Shown here piece by piece: positions 7,043 through 15,038 of a stretch of 25,369 nucleotides of DNA. The notes under the pieces are model-generated. The model worked only from the letters and a program-made list of their open reading frames with translations, did not search any database and had not been told where the DNA came from. The translations under genes and the position numbers were made by a program. Source of the DNA: an uncultured Eubacteriales bacterium (GTDB taxonomy: Bacteria; Bacillota; Clostridia; Oscillospirales; Oscillospiraceae); contig UQZA01000034.1 in the NCBI GenBank assembly GCA_900545515.1, positions 1-25,369 of the forward strand, read 5' to 3'. Position 1 is the first letter of the stretch; each line of letters opens with the position of its first letter.

Positions 7043-7270
7043 GCAGAATTGGCAGGCAGTGCCAAGCAAGACGCAACATGTTTCCCTTTTAACGAAACTG
7101 CATACTGACTAGCCAGGTTTTGCCGTTCCTCATCCACCCCACCTTCCCCCCGGGAACATAGGCACACAGCCAAGGCCAACTCCGCTAATGTGCCAGAATG
7201 ACGCAGAGATGCTGGAGGGGTGGGCCGTACTCTTTTTAGCTGTACGCATATGCCCCGAAGGAAGGCAGGA
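7043..7270. repeat. Intergenic repeat, copy A
   Basis: Read on the minus strand, this region contains the order GGGCATATGCG (near 7255), GGATGAGGAACGGC (7135-7122), then GCAGTTTCGTTAAAAGG with AAACATGTTG after it, and finally ATTCTGC near 7043. The same blocks in the same order and similar spacing occur in copy B at 18675-18920. Between the blocks the copies have diverged. The minus frame over the second block reads VDEERQNLAS. There is no plausible gene here; it fills the space between the subtilase terminator and the wHTH promoter. Confidence 0.6.
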
Positions 7271-7294
7271 TGCTCCCGTGCCAGTGCGTTTGGT

Positions 7295-7323
7295 AAATTG
7301 GGGGCGCAACGCGCCCCCAATTT
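7295..7323. terminator. Strong hairpin downstream of the SLH subtilase
   Basis: AAATTGGGGGCGC and GCGCCCCCAATTT pair as a perfect 13-base stem around a three-base loop, 53 bases after the subtilase stop. Only the ATTT/AAAT at the stem ends provides a T-run, so termination efficiency is uncertain. Confidence 0.7.
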
Positions 7324-7375
7324 GTGTGTGGTTCAGATGCGTTGCCGTGTAAGCGGGGACTTGCCTATCCAAGCT

Positions 7376-10300
7376 TCAGGCGGTCTGAGAGGCTTCCCAA
7401 GTGAGGTAGCGCACCAGGATGACGGCTGCCTGGGCCCGGGTGCTGGAGGCTTTGGGGCAGAGGGCAGTTTCGGATACGCCCCGGATGAGGCCCTCGGCTA
7501 CGGCCCATGCCATGGGGGACTGGGCATAATGGCTGAGTTTCCCGGCATCCAAATAGGCCGACAGGTCCGCCTGATTGGAGACGTCCTGGCCTTGGAGCTG
7601 GGCGTAGCGGTAGAGGATTGCCGCGAACTGCTCCCGAGTCACAGGGCTGTTGGGGCAGAACCGCTCTGGGGTAACGCCCTTCACCAGGCCGGTTTCCTTG
7701 GCCCATGCCACGGCCTCGGTGTAGTACCGGCCCTCTTCCACATCCTGGAAGCTGCTGCCGGTGGCCTCCGGAGTGCCTGCCAGGCGGTGGAGCACGGTGA
7801 CCAGCTGGCCCCGGGTGAGGGTGGTCTCCGGGGAGAAGGTGTTGGCGCCGGTTCCGCGGAAGAGGCCCTCCTGGATGGCAGTGATGATCTCCTCCTTGGC
7901 CCAGTGATTTGCAATGTCCGGATACTGCCCGGCAATGCGCTCCCGCTCCGGGTCCCGGACGGTGATATCCAGGGACTTGGCGTATGGTCCGAAGCCACCG
8001 GAAACGCTGGCGGCGCCAGGGGCCAAAGCCTGGATGGTACAGCTGTAGCCGTCAGATTCCAGGATTTCCAAAATCTCCGGATTGTTGTTGGTCCATTCAA
8101 TCTGCATGTCGTATTGGTTTTCTGCGGTATTCCGAATGGTCAGGGTCTCGCCAGGGTCCAGAATGGTTTTTTCTGCAGCCAGATTTACATAATTCCCCAT
8201 TGCCTCGCCCTGCTCAAAGGCAGCGACAGAGGTATTTCCAGCGCGGTCCGTGGCAATTACCACAAGCTTATCTCCGACAATGTAGTTTCTCCTGACACCA
8301 AAGTTGTAGAAGCTACTACTGTCCTGATGAATTGGAAGAGGGCCGCCTGCGGTCACGGCAAGCATTCCATTGCCTCGCCACTGGCCAGCCTCTTCATCGT
8401 AAGATAGGGTTAATGCGTAATCGTAATCAATAAACCATTTTTCTGAGTTTGAAATGTCGTATTCATACATCTTCATTGTTCCCAGACTGCCTATGTTCCG
8501 TTTCTCAATCTGGAAAGAGACATCCTCTGCACCAAACGGTCCGCTGTTATCAATGTAGAGACTAAAATATATCGTATCGTTGGCGTTGGGGCTGCCGGTT
8601 TGGTACTCTGGCGTTACCTCTGCCCGAATATCTACCCAGGTATCCTCTTCCAACAGGCAGTGATTCCGGTCATAGATAATGTTGCCTTCTTCATCCCGGG
8701 TGGATGCAAACAGCCATTCATAGGACAGAGCTTCCGCACTGCTGATACCCGCGTAGAGGACAGTTCCAGCGTTTTCGCTGTAATAGGTTTTCGGCACAAA
8801 GCCGGTATCTTGCTCCCACAGGATTTTCCCACTGGCTCGGTCTGTTACGGTATAGTGAATGTTTTCTGCATTCCGCTTTAGGCCAAGGCCCATATGGAAG
8901 GAATCCAAGGAGCCATCTCCATTGGGGGAGATGCCAGCCATTTCAGGGTAGAAGGGGAGGTCATGAGAACCGGCAAACCAGTCTTCCGATGGAACACAAA
9001 AGAAGTCTGCTAAATAGGTATCTCCTAAGTAAAAAGTAGCGGAGGTGGAGAGCCCTAACGTACGGTCATACACTGGCCGGCTGCCCAGGAGGCTGTTGTG
9101 GAACTGATCTGCTGTGATATAGGTGCTTTCCGTGCTGCCCATCAGGGTCTCATAAGTACCCTCCTCCAGGACAGGACCTTCCCCAAAGTCGCCGTAGAAG
9201 GCCAGGAAGGGAACAGAGAGGGTCACGTTGTCTTCGCTCAGCAGCTGTACAAAGCCCTCCACATAGGAGCCGTAGGGGAACCGCTCGTCCATGTAGGCCT
9301 TGTCCGCATCCGACAGGGTAACGGTCACAGAAACCTTCGCGGTGGAGTTGGCCGAAACGGTGATGGTTCCATCGGCGGCGCTGGAGGTGACGGCGGCGTC
9401 CAGCTCCCGGGCATAGTCGCTGACCAGGTAGGTGACCTTGCCGTGCTTGAACTGCCCTCCCTGGGCGGTCTGGCCCAGGACGGTGGTGTCCAGACGGTAG
9501 GTTTTGTCTGCGTCGGAGTAGTTCACCACCTGGAAGTCCATGGTGTAGGAGCCGGTGCGGTCCGGGTCGTCCCCCAGCTCCAGCTTGGCCTTGTCGGTTC
9601 CCTCCACCTGGATGTAGGCTCCGGAGGCCATGGCAAGGGCGGCATTGGCCAGGCCTGCGCCCTGACGGCGGACGAAATAGAGGGTGTCGTGCTCCTCGTC
9701 CCGGACGGGGGTGGCAGTGCTCATGAGCAGGCAGTTTACCATATGGGGCAGCTGCTCCTCCGCCACGCCGGATTCCCGCAGGTACTGCCGCACCAGAGCT
9801 GCAGAGGCGGCCACGGCGGGAGAGGCCATGGAGGTACCGGAAGCCACGGCGTAGTCATTGCCCACATAAGCCGAGAACACGTTGCCGCCGATGCCGGTGA
9901 TCTCCGGCTTCAGGGTCAGGCCGTCGGTGGGACCCCAGGAGGAGAAGCTGGATATTTGACCTGCGAATTGGCTGGGATTCCAAATGGAGTCTATTCGCAA
10001 GAGTCCCTTGTCCGGAAGATTGGACCAAATAAAGTCGTACTCAGACTTGCTGGTGGCAGCCATGGGGACCTCAAATCTGGTTAAAGAAAAGTCCACATAT
10101 TTGTTTTCCAAAAGTTCCTCCTGGGTAGGAGTTGGATCGTAAATTACCACAGCAGCGGCTTGCGCTTTCACTGCTTGGGCCATGATGCTGTCTGCGTTCC
10201 CGCCTTCAAAAGGCACGAACATCAGTTTTCCGGCGGCATCTTCCCAGCGCGCAGTGTAGGTCAAGAATTGCCCGACTAGCCGCTCTTTGAAGCCCATGCC

Positions 10301-11986
10301 TTCCGGGACGGATTCGGCCTCCTGGTAGACGAAGAATTGCCGGAAGCCTTGGGCACGGTTGTACCAGCTGACAGTACTCAGGCCCCGGATTGCGTCAATG
10401 GAGATTTCCTCAGGATTTTCCATGCTGGCCACCGTCAGCACGGAGTCAAAGGTGCCGGGCATACCCAGGGTGCCGGTGGAGACGGAGCTGGATTCCACCA
10501 GGCCCTCGCCCCAGAGGCTCCGGTAGCCGGTGGAGGCGTCGTTGCCGGCAGCCACCACCACATGGATACCTGCTTCCCGGGCGGCGTCATAGACCTCTGT
10601 CATCCCTTCATAGTAATGGGGACCGCAGGCGGAGCCAAGGGACAGGTTGGCGCAGTCCACACCCAGAACGATGGCGTCTTCCATGGCGGCAATCAGGTAG
10701 TCGAAGTAGCACATGCCGTCCATATCAAACACCTTCATGATGACCAGCTGTGCCTCCGGGGCAATGCCCAGGGTCTCCATGTGGAGCTGCTCCTGGACTT
10801 CCTCCGGCAGGTTGCCCGCCACAATGCCGGCCACGTGGGTGCCGTGGCCCAGGCCGGTGTCGTCATCGGTGCCGAAGTTGGCCAGGCCGTCTGCGTAGTT
10901 GAAGCCGAAGGGAACCTTGCCGCTGTAGTACACGGTGTCCAGGCTGGTCTCTTCAGACAGGGCTTCGGCGTGGAGCTCGTTGGCCTCCAGGATGGCGGCA
11001 ATGTCTTCCTTGGTATAGGCCACCCGGCTCTGGTCCTGGGGTTCCTGGATGAAGCTGGGGTTTTCATAGCTGAGGCCGGTGTCGAGGATGGCCACGCTCA
11101 TGCCCTCCCCCTGATAGCCCAGGTCCCAGGCCCCGGTTGCGCCCATGGCAGGACCTGCGGAGTGCATATTGGGCAGGAACTGGGAAGCGGACTGGACCAC
11201 AGGAGCCTCCGATTCCGGCACAGAGAAGGCGGGCATCAAAAAGGCGGCCTTGACCCCCGGCTGCCGATTCAGCTTCTGGAGGTCGCCGTATTGCACTGTG
11301 ACGGAGATGGCGTTGGTCAGGAGGGTAAAGTGGTCGGAAACCTGGAGATCATAGCCCAGCTTTTTCTCCAGGGCCTGGGTCTGCACGGCTTGCTGCGCGG
11401 CGATGCGGGCCATAGCGGCCTGCTCCGCCTGCCCCAGGGGCTGACCCAGCCGGACGGACATGGACTCCATGGAGGCGACCGGCGCATCTTCGAAGATCAC
11501 CATGGCCTTGACCCAAGATTCCTGGGTGTAGATCTCAGAGCGGAGGCTGATTTCCTCACCCTGGTCCAGGGGGGCGTCTCCCAGAATTTCCCGTACGGCC
11601 TGGGAGTATTGGGCGGCCTCTTGGGCGTCAAAGTCCTGGCACTGGAGGACGGAGCCGTCTTCCGCGGTCAGGTACCGGGTTTCGCCGCCCTCCAGCCCGG
11701 CCAGAGCCTCAGCCTCCTGGGGGGTGAGGACCCGCTGGGAGATGTACATGTCGCGGGCAGCTTCCCGGGTATAGACGCTGCCGTCTTCCTCTTCGTAGAC
11801 GTAGGTGTAACCTGCGGGGACGAAGGTGGTCTCCCCGGCCTTGCCGTAGACGGTCAGGGGACCGTAGTCACTTTGGCCCTGTGGAGCCGGGGCCTCCTGG
11901 GCCTGGCTCGGGGTCAAACTCATGGCGCCCAGTGCCAAAACGGCACAGAGGAGCAGGGCCAAACCGCGCTTCACAATCTTTTGCAT
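7376..11986 (-). CDS. S8 subtilase with PA domain, Fn3-like domain and three SLH repeats
   Basis: This 1536-residue secreted serine protease is of the lactocepin/C5a-peptidase type. Order: signal peptide (1-29, cleavage after SQA); I9-like propeptide (about 160-265); catalytic Asp302 in VAILDTGL, His381 in GHGTHVAG, oxyanion Asn482 in AAGND; a PA-like insert (about 555-675); catalytic Ser719 in SGTSMASP; an Fn3-like domain with adjoining beta domains (about 800-1265); a Big-like domain (about 1270-1350); SLH repeats at about 1355-1412, 1413-1482 and 1483-1536. SLH repeats bind secondary cell-wall polymers, so the enzyme is probably held at the surface. The start has AAGGAAGG six bases upstream. 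Base composition is uneven: codons for about 550-677 and 960-1300 are clearly richer in A/T than the rest. All catalytic residues are intact. Confidence 0.95.
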   Translation of the reverse strand: MQKIVKRGLALLLCAVLALGAMSLTPSQAQEAPAPQGQSDYGPLTVYGKAGETTFVPAGYTYVYEEEDGSVYTREAARDMYISQRVLTPQEAEALAGLEGGETRYLTAEDGSVLQCQDFDAQEAAQYSQAVREILGDAPLDQGEEISLRSEIYTQESWVKAMVIFEDAPVASMESMSVRLGQPLGQAEQAAMARIAAQQAVQTQALEKKLGYDLQVSDHFTLLTNAISVTVQYGDLQKLNRQPGVKAAFLMPAFSVPESEAPVVQSASQFLPNMHSAGPAMGATGAWDLGYQGEGMSVAILDTGLSYENPSFIQEPQDQSRVAYTKEDIAAILEANELHAEALSEETSLDTVYYSGKVPFGFNYADGLANFGTDDDTGLGHGTHVAGIVAGNLPEEVQEQLHMETLGIAPEAQLVIMKVFDMDGMCYFDYLIAAMEDAIVLGVDCANLSLGSACGPHYYEGMTEVYDAAREAGIHVVVAAGNDASTGYRSLWGEGLVESSSVSTGTLGMPGTFDSVLTVASMENPEEISIDAIRGLSTVSWYNRAQGFRQFFVYQEAESVPEGMGFKERLVGQFLTYTARWEDAAGKLMFVPFEGGNADSIMAQAVKAQAAAVVIYDPTPTQEELLENKYVDFSLTRFEVPMAATSKSEYDFIWSNLPDKGLLRIDSIWNPSQFAGQISSFSSWGPTDGLTLKPEITGIGGNVFSAYVGNDYAVASGTSMASPAVAASAALVRQYLRESGVAEEQLPHMVNCLLMSTATPVRDEEHDTLYFVRRQGAGLANAALAMASGAYIQVEGTDKAKLELGDDPDRTGSYTMDFQVVNYSDADKTYRLDTTVLGQTAQGGQFKHGKVTYLVSDYARELDAAVTSSAADGTITVSANSTAKVSVTVTLSDADKAYMDERFPYGSYVEGFVQLLSEDNVTLSVPFLAFYGDFGEGPVLEEGTYETLMGSTESTYITADQFHNSLLGSRPVYDRTLGLSTSATFYLGDTYLADFFCVPSEDWFAGSHDLPFYPEMAGISPNGDGSLDSFHMGLGLKRNAENIHYTVTDRASGKILWEQDTGFVPKTYYSENAGTVLYAGISSAEALSYEWLFASTRDEEGNIIYDRNHCLLEEDTWVDIRAEVTPEYQTGSPNANDTIYFSLYIDNSGPFGAEDVSFQIEKRNIGSLGTMKMYEYDISNSEKWFIDYDYALTLSYDEEAGQWRGNGMLAVTAGGPLPIHQDSSSFYNFGVRRNYIVGDKLVVIATDRAGNTSVAAFEQGEAMGNYVNLAAEKTILDPGETLTIRNTAENQYDMQIEWTNNNPEILEILESDGYSCTIQALAPGAASVSGGFGPYAKSLDITVRDPERERIAGQYPDIANHWAKEEIITAIQEGLFRGTGANTFSPETTLTRGQLVTVLHRLAGTPEATGSSFQDVEEGRYYTEAVAWAKETGLVKGVTPERFCPNSPVTREQFAAILYRYAQLQGQDVSNQADLSAYLDAGKLSHYAQSPMAWAVAEGLIRGVSETALCPKASSTRAQAAVILVRYLTWEASQTA

Positions 11987-12019
11987 ATGGTACCTTCCTT
12001 TCCAATTTGGTGTGCTGCT

Positions 12020-12070
12020 ATTATAGCATAGGAAATGCGTATATGCAAATAGATTTTGCTTTTACGCAAA
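12020..12070 (-). promoter_or_regulatory. Promoter of the SLH subtilase
   Basis: TTGCAT (12048-12043), a 17-base spacer and a perfect TATAAT (12025-12020) preceded by TGC, an extended -10. Upstream of the -35 an inverted repeat TTTGC-6-GCAAA (12055-12070) could be an operator. Confidence 0.75.
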
Positions 12071-12196
12071 CGTCAAACCAAACAAAATTGCAAGGCAAGT
12101 TTTATGCAATGTGCTGAGGAGCTGCGGGGGGACAGAGAAGCGGAATGGCCTGGCCACTTCCCTACCCACGTCCCTCAGGCTGTGGCCCCGTGTTGT

Positions 12197-12242
12197 AAAA
12201 AATCTGGCAGGAAATCGGGAATGAGTCCGATTTCCTGCCAGA
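12197..12242 (-). terminator. Rho-independent terminator of typA
   Basis: A perfect 16-base stem (12203-12218 with 12227-12242, eight-base loop) is followed on the minus strand by TTTTTT (12202-12197). It lies 45 bases after the typA stop. The remaining 12071-12196 holds no recognisable gene. Confidence 0.93.
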
Positions 12243-12287
12243 AATGGGGTTGTTTTAAAACGTAATTTGCGGGGGCGTTTTGGGAGA

Positions 12288-14111
12288 TTAGCCCCGCTTT
12301 TTCATGACTTCCCGCATGCGGGCAGCGTGGTCCAGGGTCCGTTTGCGGATGCGCAGGCTCTTGGGGGTGCATTCCAGCAGCTCATCGTCGGCCAGGAATT
12401 CCAGGCACTGCTCCAGGGAGAAGATCCGGGGGGTGGTGAGACGCAGGGCCTCATCGGAACCTGCGGCCCGCATGTTGGTCAGCTGCTTCTTCTTGCAGAC
12501 ATTCACGGTCATGTCCTCGTTCCGGCTGCAGATACCTACCACCATACCGGCGTAAACCTCGGTACCGGGGCCGATGAAGAGAACGCCCCGCTCCTGGGCG
12601 TTGAACAGACCGTAGGAGCTGGCTTCGCCGGTCTCAAAGGAGACCAGAGAGCCGGTGAGACGGCGGGTGATCTCGCCCTTCATAGGCGCGTAGCTGTCCA
12701 GGACGGAGGACATGATGCCCTCCCCCCGGGTGTCGGTGAGGAACTCGTTCCGGTAGCCGAACAGACCCCGGGAGGGCACCAGGAATTCCAGCCGGTACCG
12801 GCTGCCCACGGGGGACATGGTGACGAGATCGCCTTTCCGCTGGCCGATCTTCTCAATGACGGCGCCCATGGTGCCGTCCGGCACGTCGCAGACCAGGCGT
12901 TCGATGGGCTCGCAGATTTTTCCGTCGATCTCCTTGGTCAGGACCCGAGGGGTGGATACGGCGAATTCGTAGCCCTCCCGCCGCATGGTCTCCATGAGGA
13001 TGGACAGGTGCATTTCCCCCCGGCCCGCCACATTGAAGGCGTCGGTGCCCTGCTCCGTCACATGGAGGGACACATCCTTCAGAAGCTCCCGCATGAGCCG
13101 GTCCCGGAGGTTCCGGGAGGTAACATACTTGCCCTCCCGCCCGGCAAAGGGACTGTCGTTGACGGAGAAGGTCATTTCAATGGTGGGGTCGGAGATTTTG
13201 ACAAAGGGCAGGGGCTCCACTGCGTCAGGGGCGCAGATAGTCCGGCCGATGGTAATATCCGCCATGCCGGAGAAAGCCACAATTTCCCCGGCGGAGGCCT
13301 CCTGAATGGGGTTTTTGCCCAGCCCATCAAACTCATACAGAGCTACGATTTTGCCCTTCTGCCGGATGTCCGGGTCGTGATAGTCGCAAATGGAGACCTC
13401 CTGGCCCACCTTCACTGTGCCGCGCTCAATGCGGCCAATGCCGATACGGCCCACATACTCATTGTAGTCGATGGAAGATACCAGCACCTGCAAGGGCGCA
13501 GCGGCGTCGCCGGTGGGGGCGGGGATGTAGTTGACAATGGTTTCAAACAGAGGTGTGAGGTCGGTGCCCATCTGATCGGGACCATAGGAGGCAACGCCCT
13601 GCCGGGCAGAGCAGAAAATGGTGGGGGAGTCGAACTGCTCGTCGGTGGCGTCCAAATCCAGGAGCAGCTCCAGGACTTCATCCATGACCTCATGGACCCG
13701 GGCGTCGGGACGGTCCACCTTGTTGACCACCACGATGACCTTGTGTCCCAGCTCCAGGGCCTTCTGGAGGACGAACCGGGTCTGGGGCATGGGGCCTTCT
13801 GCGGCGTCCACCAGCAGAAGGACGCCGTTGACCATTTTCAGGATCCGCTCTACCTCACCACCGAAGTCGGCATGGCCCGGCGTATCCACAATATTAATTT
13901 TGGTGTTTTTATAATGAACGGCCGTGTTTTTGGCCAGGATGGTGATGCCACGCTCCCGCTCCAGATCTCCGGAGTCCATGACCCGCTCCACGGTGGTCTG
14001 GTTTTCCCGGTAGATGCCGCCTTGCTTCAGCATTTGGTCCACCAGGGTGGTCTTGCCGTGGTCCACGTGGGCGATGATTGCGATGTTACGAATGTTCTCT
14101 TGCTGCGCCAT
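12288..14111 (-). CDS. typA: Ribosome-associated translational GTPase TypA/BipA
   Basis: This 607-residue GTPase, of normal family length, binds the ribosome and supports 50S subunit assembly and stress or cold adaptation. GTPase motifs: G1 AHVDHGKTT (14-22), G2 region RERGITI (52-58), G3 DTPGHADF (76-83), G4 NKVD (130-133) and G5 SARQG. Domains II and III (about 200-390) resemble EF-G. The C-terminal BipA-specific domain includes SRGLFGYRNEFLTDTRGEG and ends in a basic ...REVMKKRG. The ATG at 14111 is chosen because it begins the conserved MAQQENIRNIAII and has AAGGAG ten bases upstream. It is monocistronic with its own promoter and terminator. Confidence 0.97.
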   Translation of the reverse strand: MAQQENIRNIAIIAHVDHGKTTLVDQMLKQGGIYRENQTTVERVMDSGDLERERGITILAKNTAVHYKNTKINIVDTPGHADFGGEVERILKMVNGVLLLVDAAEGPMPQTRFVLQKALELGHKVIVVVNKVDRPDARVHEVMDEVLELLLDLDATDEQFDSPTIFCSARQGVASYGPDQMGTDLTPLFETIVNYIPAPTGDAAAPLQVLVSSIDYNEYVGRIGIGRIERGTVKVGQEVSICDYHDPDIRQKGKIVALYEFDGLGKNPIQEASAGEIVAFSGMADITIGRTICAPDAVEPLPFVKISDPTIEMTFSVNDSPFAGREGKYVTSRNLRDRLMRELLKDVSLHVTEQGTDAFNVAGRGEMHLSILMETMRREGYEFAVSTPRVLTKEIDGKICEPIERLVCDVPDGTMGAVIEKIGQRKGDLVTMSPVGSRYRLEFLVPSRGLFGYRNEFLTDTRGEGIMSSVLDSYAPMKGEITRRLTGSLVSFETGEASSYGLFNAQERGVLFIGPGTEVYAGMVVGICSRNEDMTVNVCKKKQLTNMRAAGSDEALRLTTPRIFSLEQCLEFLADDELLECTPKSLRIRKRTLDHAARMREVMKKRG

Positions 14112-14156
14112 AAAAAGGTCGCTCCTTCCATGATTTGACCGCTTTTTCGACTGTAC

Positions 14157-14185
14157 AATATACCACGTTTGTGGTAAAAATGCAA
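14157..14185 (-). promoter_or_regulatory. Promoter of typA with inverted repeat in the spacer
   Basis: TTGCAT (14185-14180), a 17-base spacer and TATATT (14162-14157). A perfect inverted repeat TACCAC-4-GTGGTA (14161-14176) fills most of the spacer, where a bound protein would block RNA polymerase. Confidence 0.6.
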
Positions 14186-14250
14186 CGGATTTGGAGAAAA
14201 AAAGAGGAATCTTCCAGATTTGGCCCAAACAGAGCCCTGCCAACATTCAC

Positions 14251-14288
14251 AAATTGTTGATAAATTGTCCCCGGGGGGTGTGTATAAT
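14251..14288 (+). promoter_or_regulatory. Candidate activator-dependent promoter of the FtsX-type ABC operon
   Basis: A perfect TATAAT (14283-14288) has no acceptable -35 at 16-18 bases. Two direct AAATTGT heptamers (14251-14257 and 14262-14268), 11 bases apart, occupy that position. Repeats one helical turn apart over a missing -35 are typical of OmpR-family activators. Confidence 0.5.
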
Positions 14289-14336
14289 AAACTACACTGA
14301 CAAAATTGAGAAAGCGTATCCAAGTGGGGGATTTCT

Positions 14337-15038
14337 ATGGCGTTTGTTGCATTTCAAGATGTAGGAAAAATTTATAAATCCGGAGAGGTGAAAGTCCAGG
14401 CTCTCCGAGATGCCACCTTTCAGGTGGAAAAGGGGGAGCTTTGCGTCATTGTAGGCCCATCCGGAGCGGGGAAAACCACGCTTTTAAATATTCTGGGCGG
14501 CATGGACACCCTCACCAGCGGAAAGGTCTTTTTGGATGGCGCGGAGGTCTCAGCCTTCAACAAGCGGCAGCTGACGGCCTACCGGCGGCAGGATGTGGGC
14601 TTTGTGTTCCAGTTTTACAACCTGATCCAGAACCTCACTGCCCTGGAGAATGTGGAGTTGGCCAGCCAGATTTGCCGGGATCCACTGGACCCGGGCCAGG
14701 TGCTGAGGGATGTGGGGCTGGCAAACCGGGCCAAGAACTTCCCGGCCCAGCTCTCCGGTGGGGAGCAGCAGCGGGTGGCCATTGCCCGCGCCTTGGCAAA
14801 GAATCCCAAGCTTCTGTTATGTGACGAGCCTACCGGCGCCCTGGACTATAACACAGGCAAGGCCATTCTGAAGCTCCTTCAGGACACTGGCCGGCAAACC
14901 GGTATGACTGTAATCATCATCACTCACAACTCAGCCCTCACCGCCATGGCCGACCGGGTGGTGCAGGTGAAAAACGGCACCGTGGTGGACAGCCGGGTAA
15001 ACCCCAATCCCAGGCCTGTCTCGGAGATTGAGTGGTGA
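14337..15038 (+). CDS. ABC transporter ATP-binding protein (LolD/MacB/FtsE-like)
   Basis: This 233-residue ATPase energises the FtsX-type permease encoded next. Motifs: Walker A GPSGAGKTT (40-48, Lys46), Q-loop Gln92 in FQFYNLI, signature LSGGEQQR (139-146), Walker B LLLCDEP (Asp163, Glu164), D-loop GALD and switch His197. The sequence VFQFYNLIQNLTALENVEL is characteristic of the MacB/LolD mechanotransmission group, which moves a periplasmic or external part of the partner rather than pumping through the membrane. The ribosome binding site is a modest GGGGG six bases upstream. The stop overlaps the permease start. Confidence 0.95.
   Translation: MAFVAFQDVGKIYKSGEVKVQALRDATFQVEKGELCVIVGPSGAGKTTLLNILGGMDTLTSGKVFLDGAEVSAFNKRQLTAYRRQDVGFVFQFYNLIQNLTALENVELASQICRDPLDPGQVLRDVGLANRAKNFPAQLSGGEQQRVAIARALAKNPKLLLCDEPTGALDYNTGKAILKLLQDTGRQTGMTVIIITHNSALTAMADRVVQVKNGTVVDSRVNPNPRPVSEIEW

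Noticed and set aside
5902..7320. N-terminal extension of the wHTH protein to 472 residues
   Set aside because: The added part would be coded across a perfect promoter, repeat A and half of a hairpin; the GTG at 6978 has a good ribosome site.
10337..12031. 564-codon plus-strand frame opposite the SLH subtilase
   Set aside because: Shadow of the antisense codon pattern; rich in Gly, His, Val and Gln with no recognisable fold, and the subtilase triad is on the other strand.
12267..14138. 623-codon plus-strand frame opposite typA
   Set aside because: TypA motifs are complete on the minus strand; the opposite frame has no initiation signal and low-information composition.
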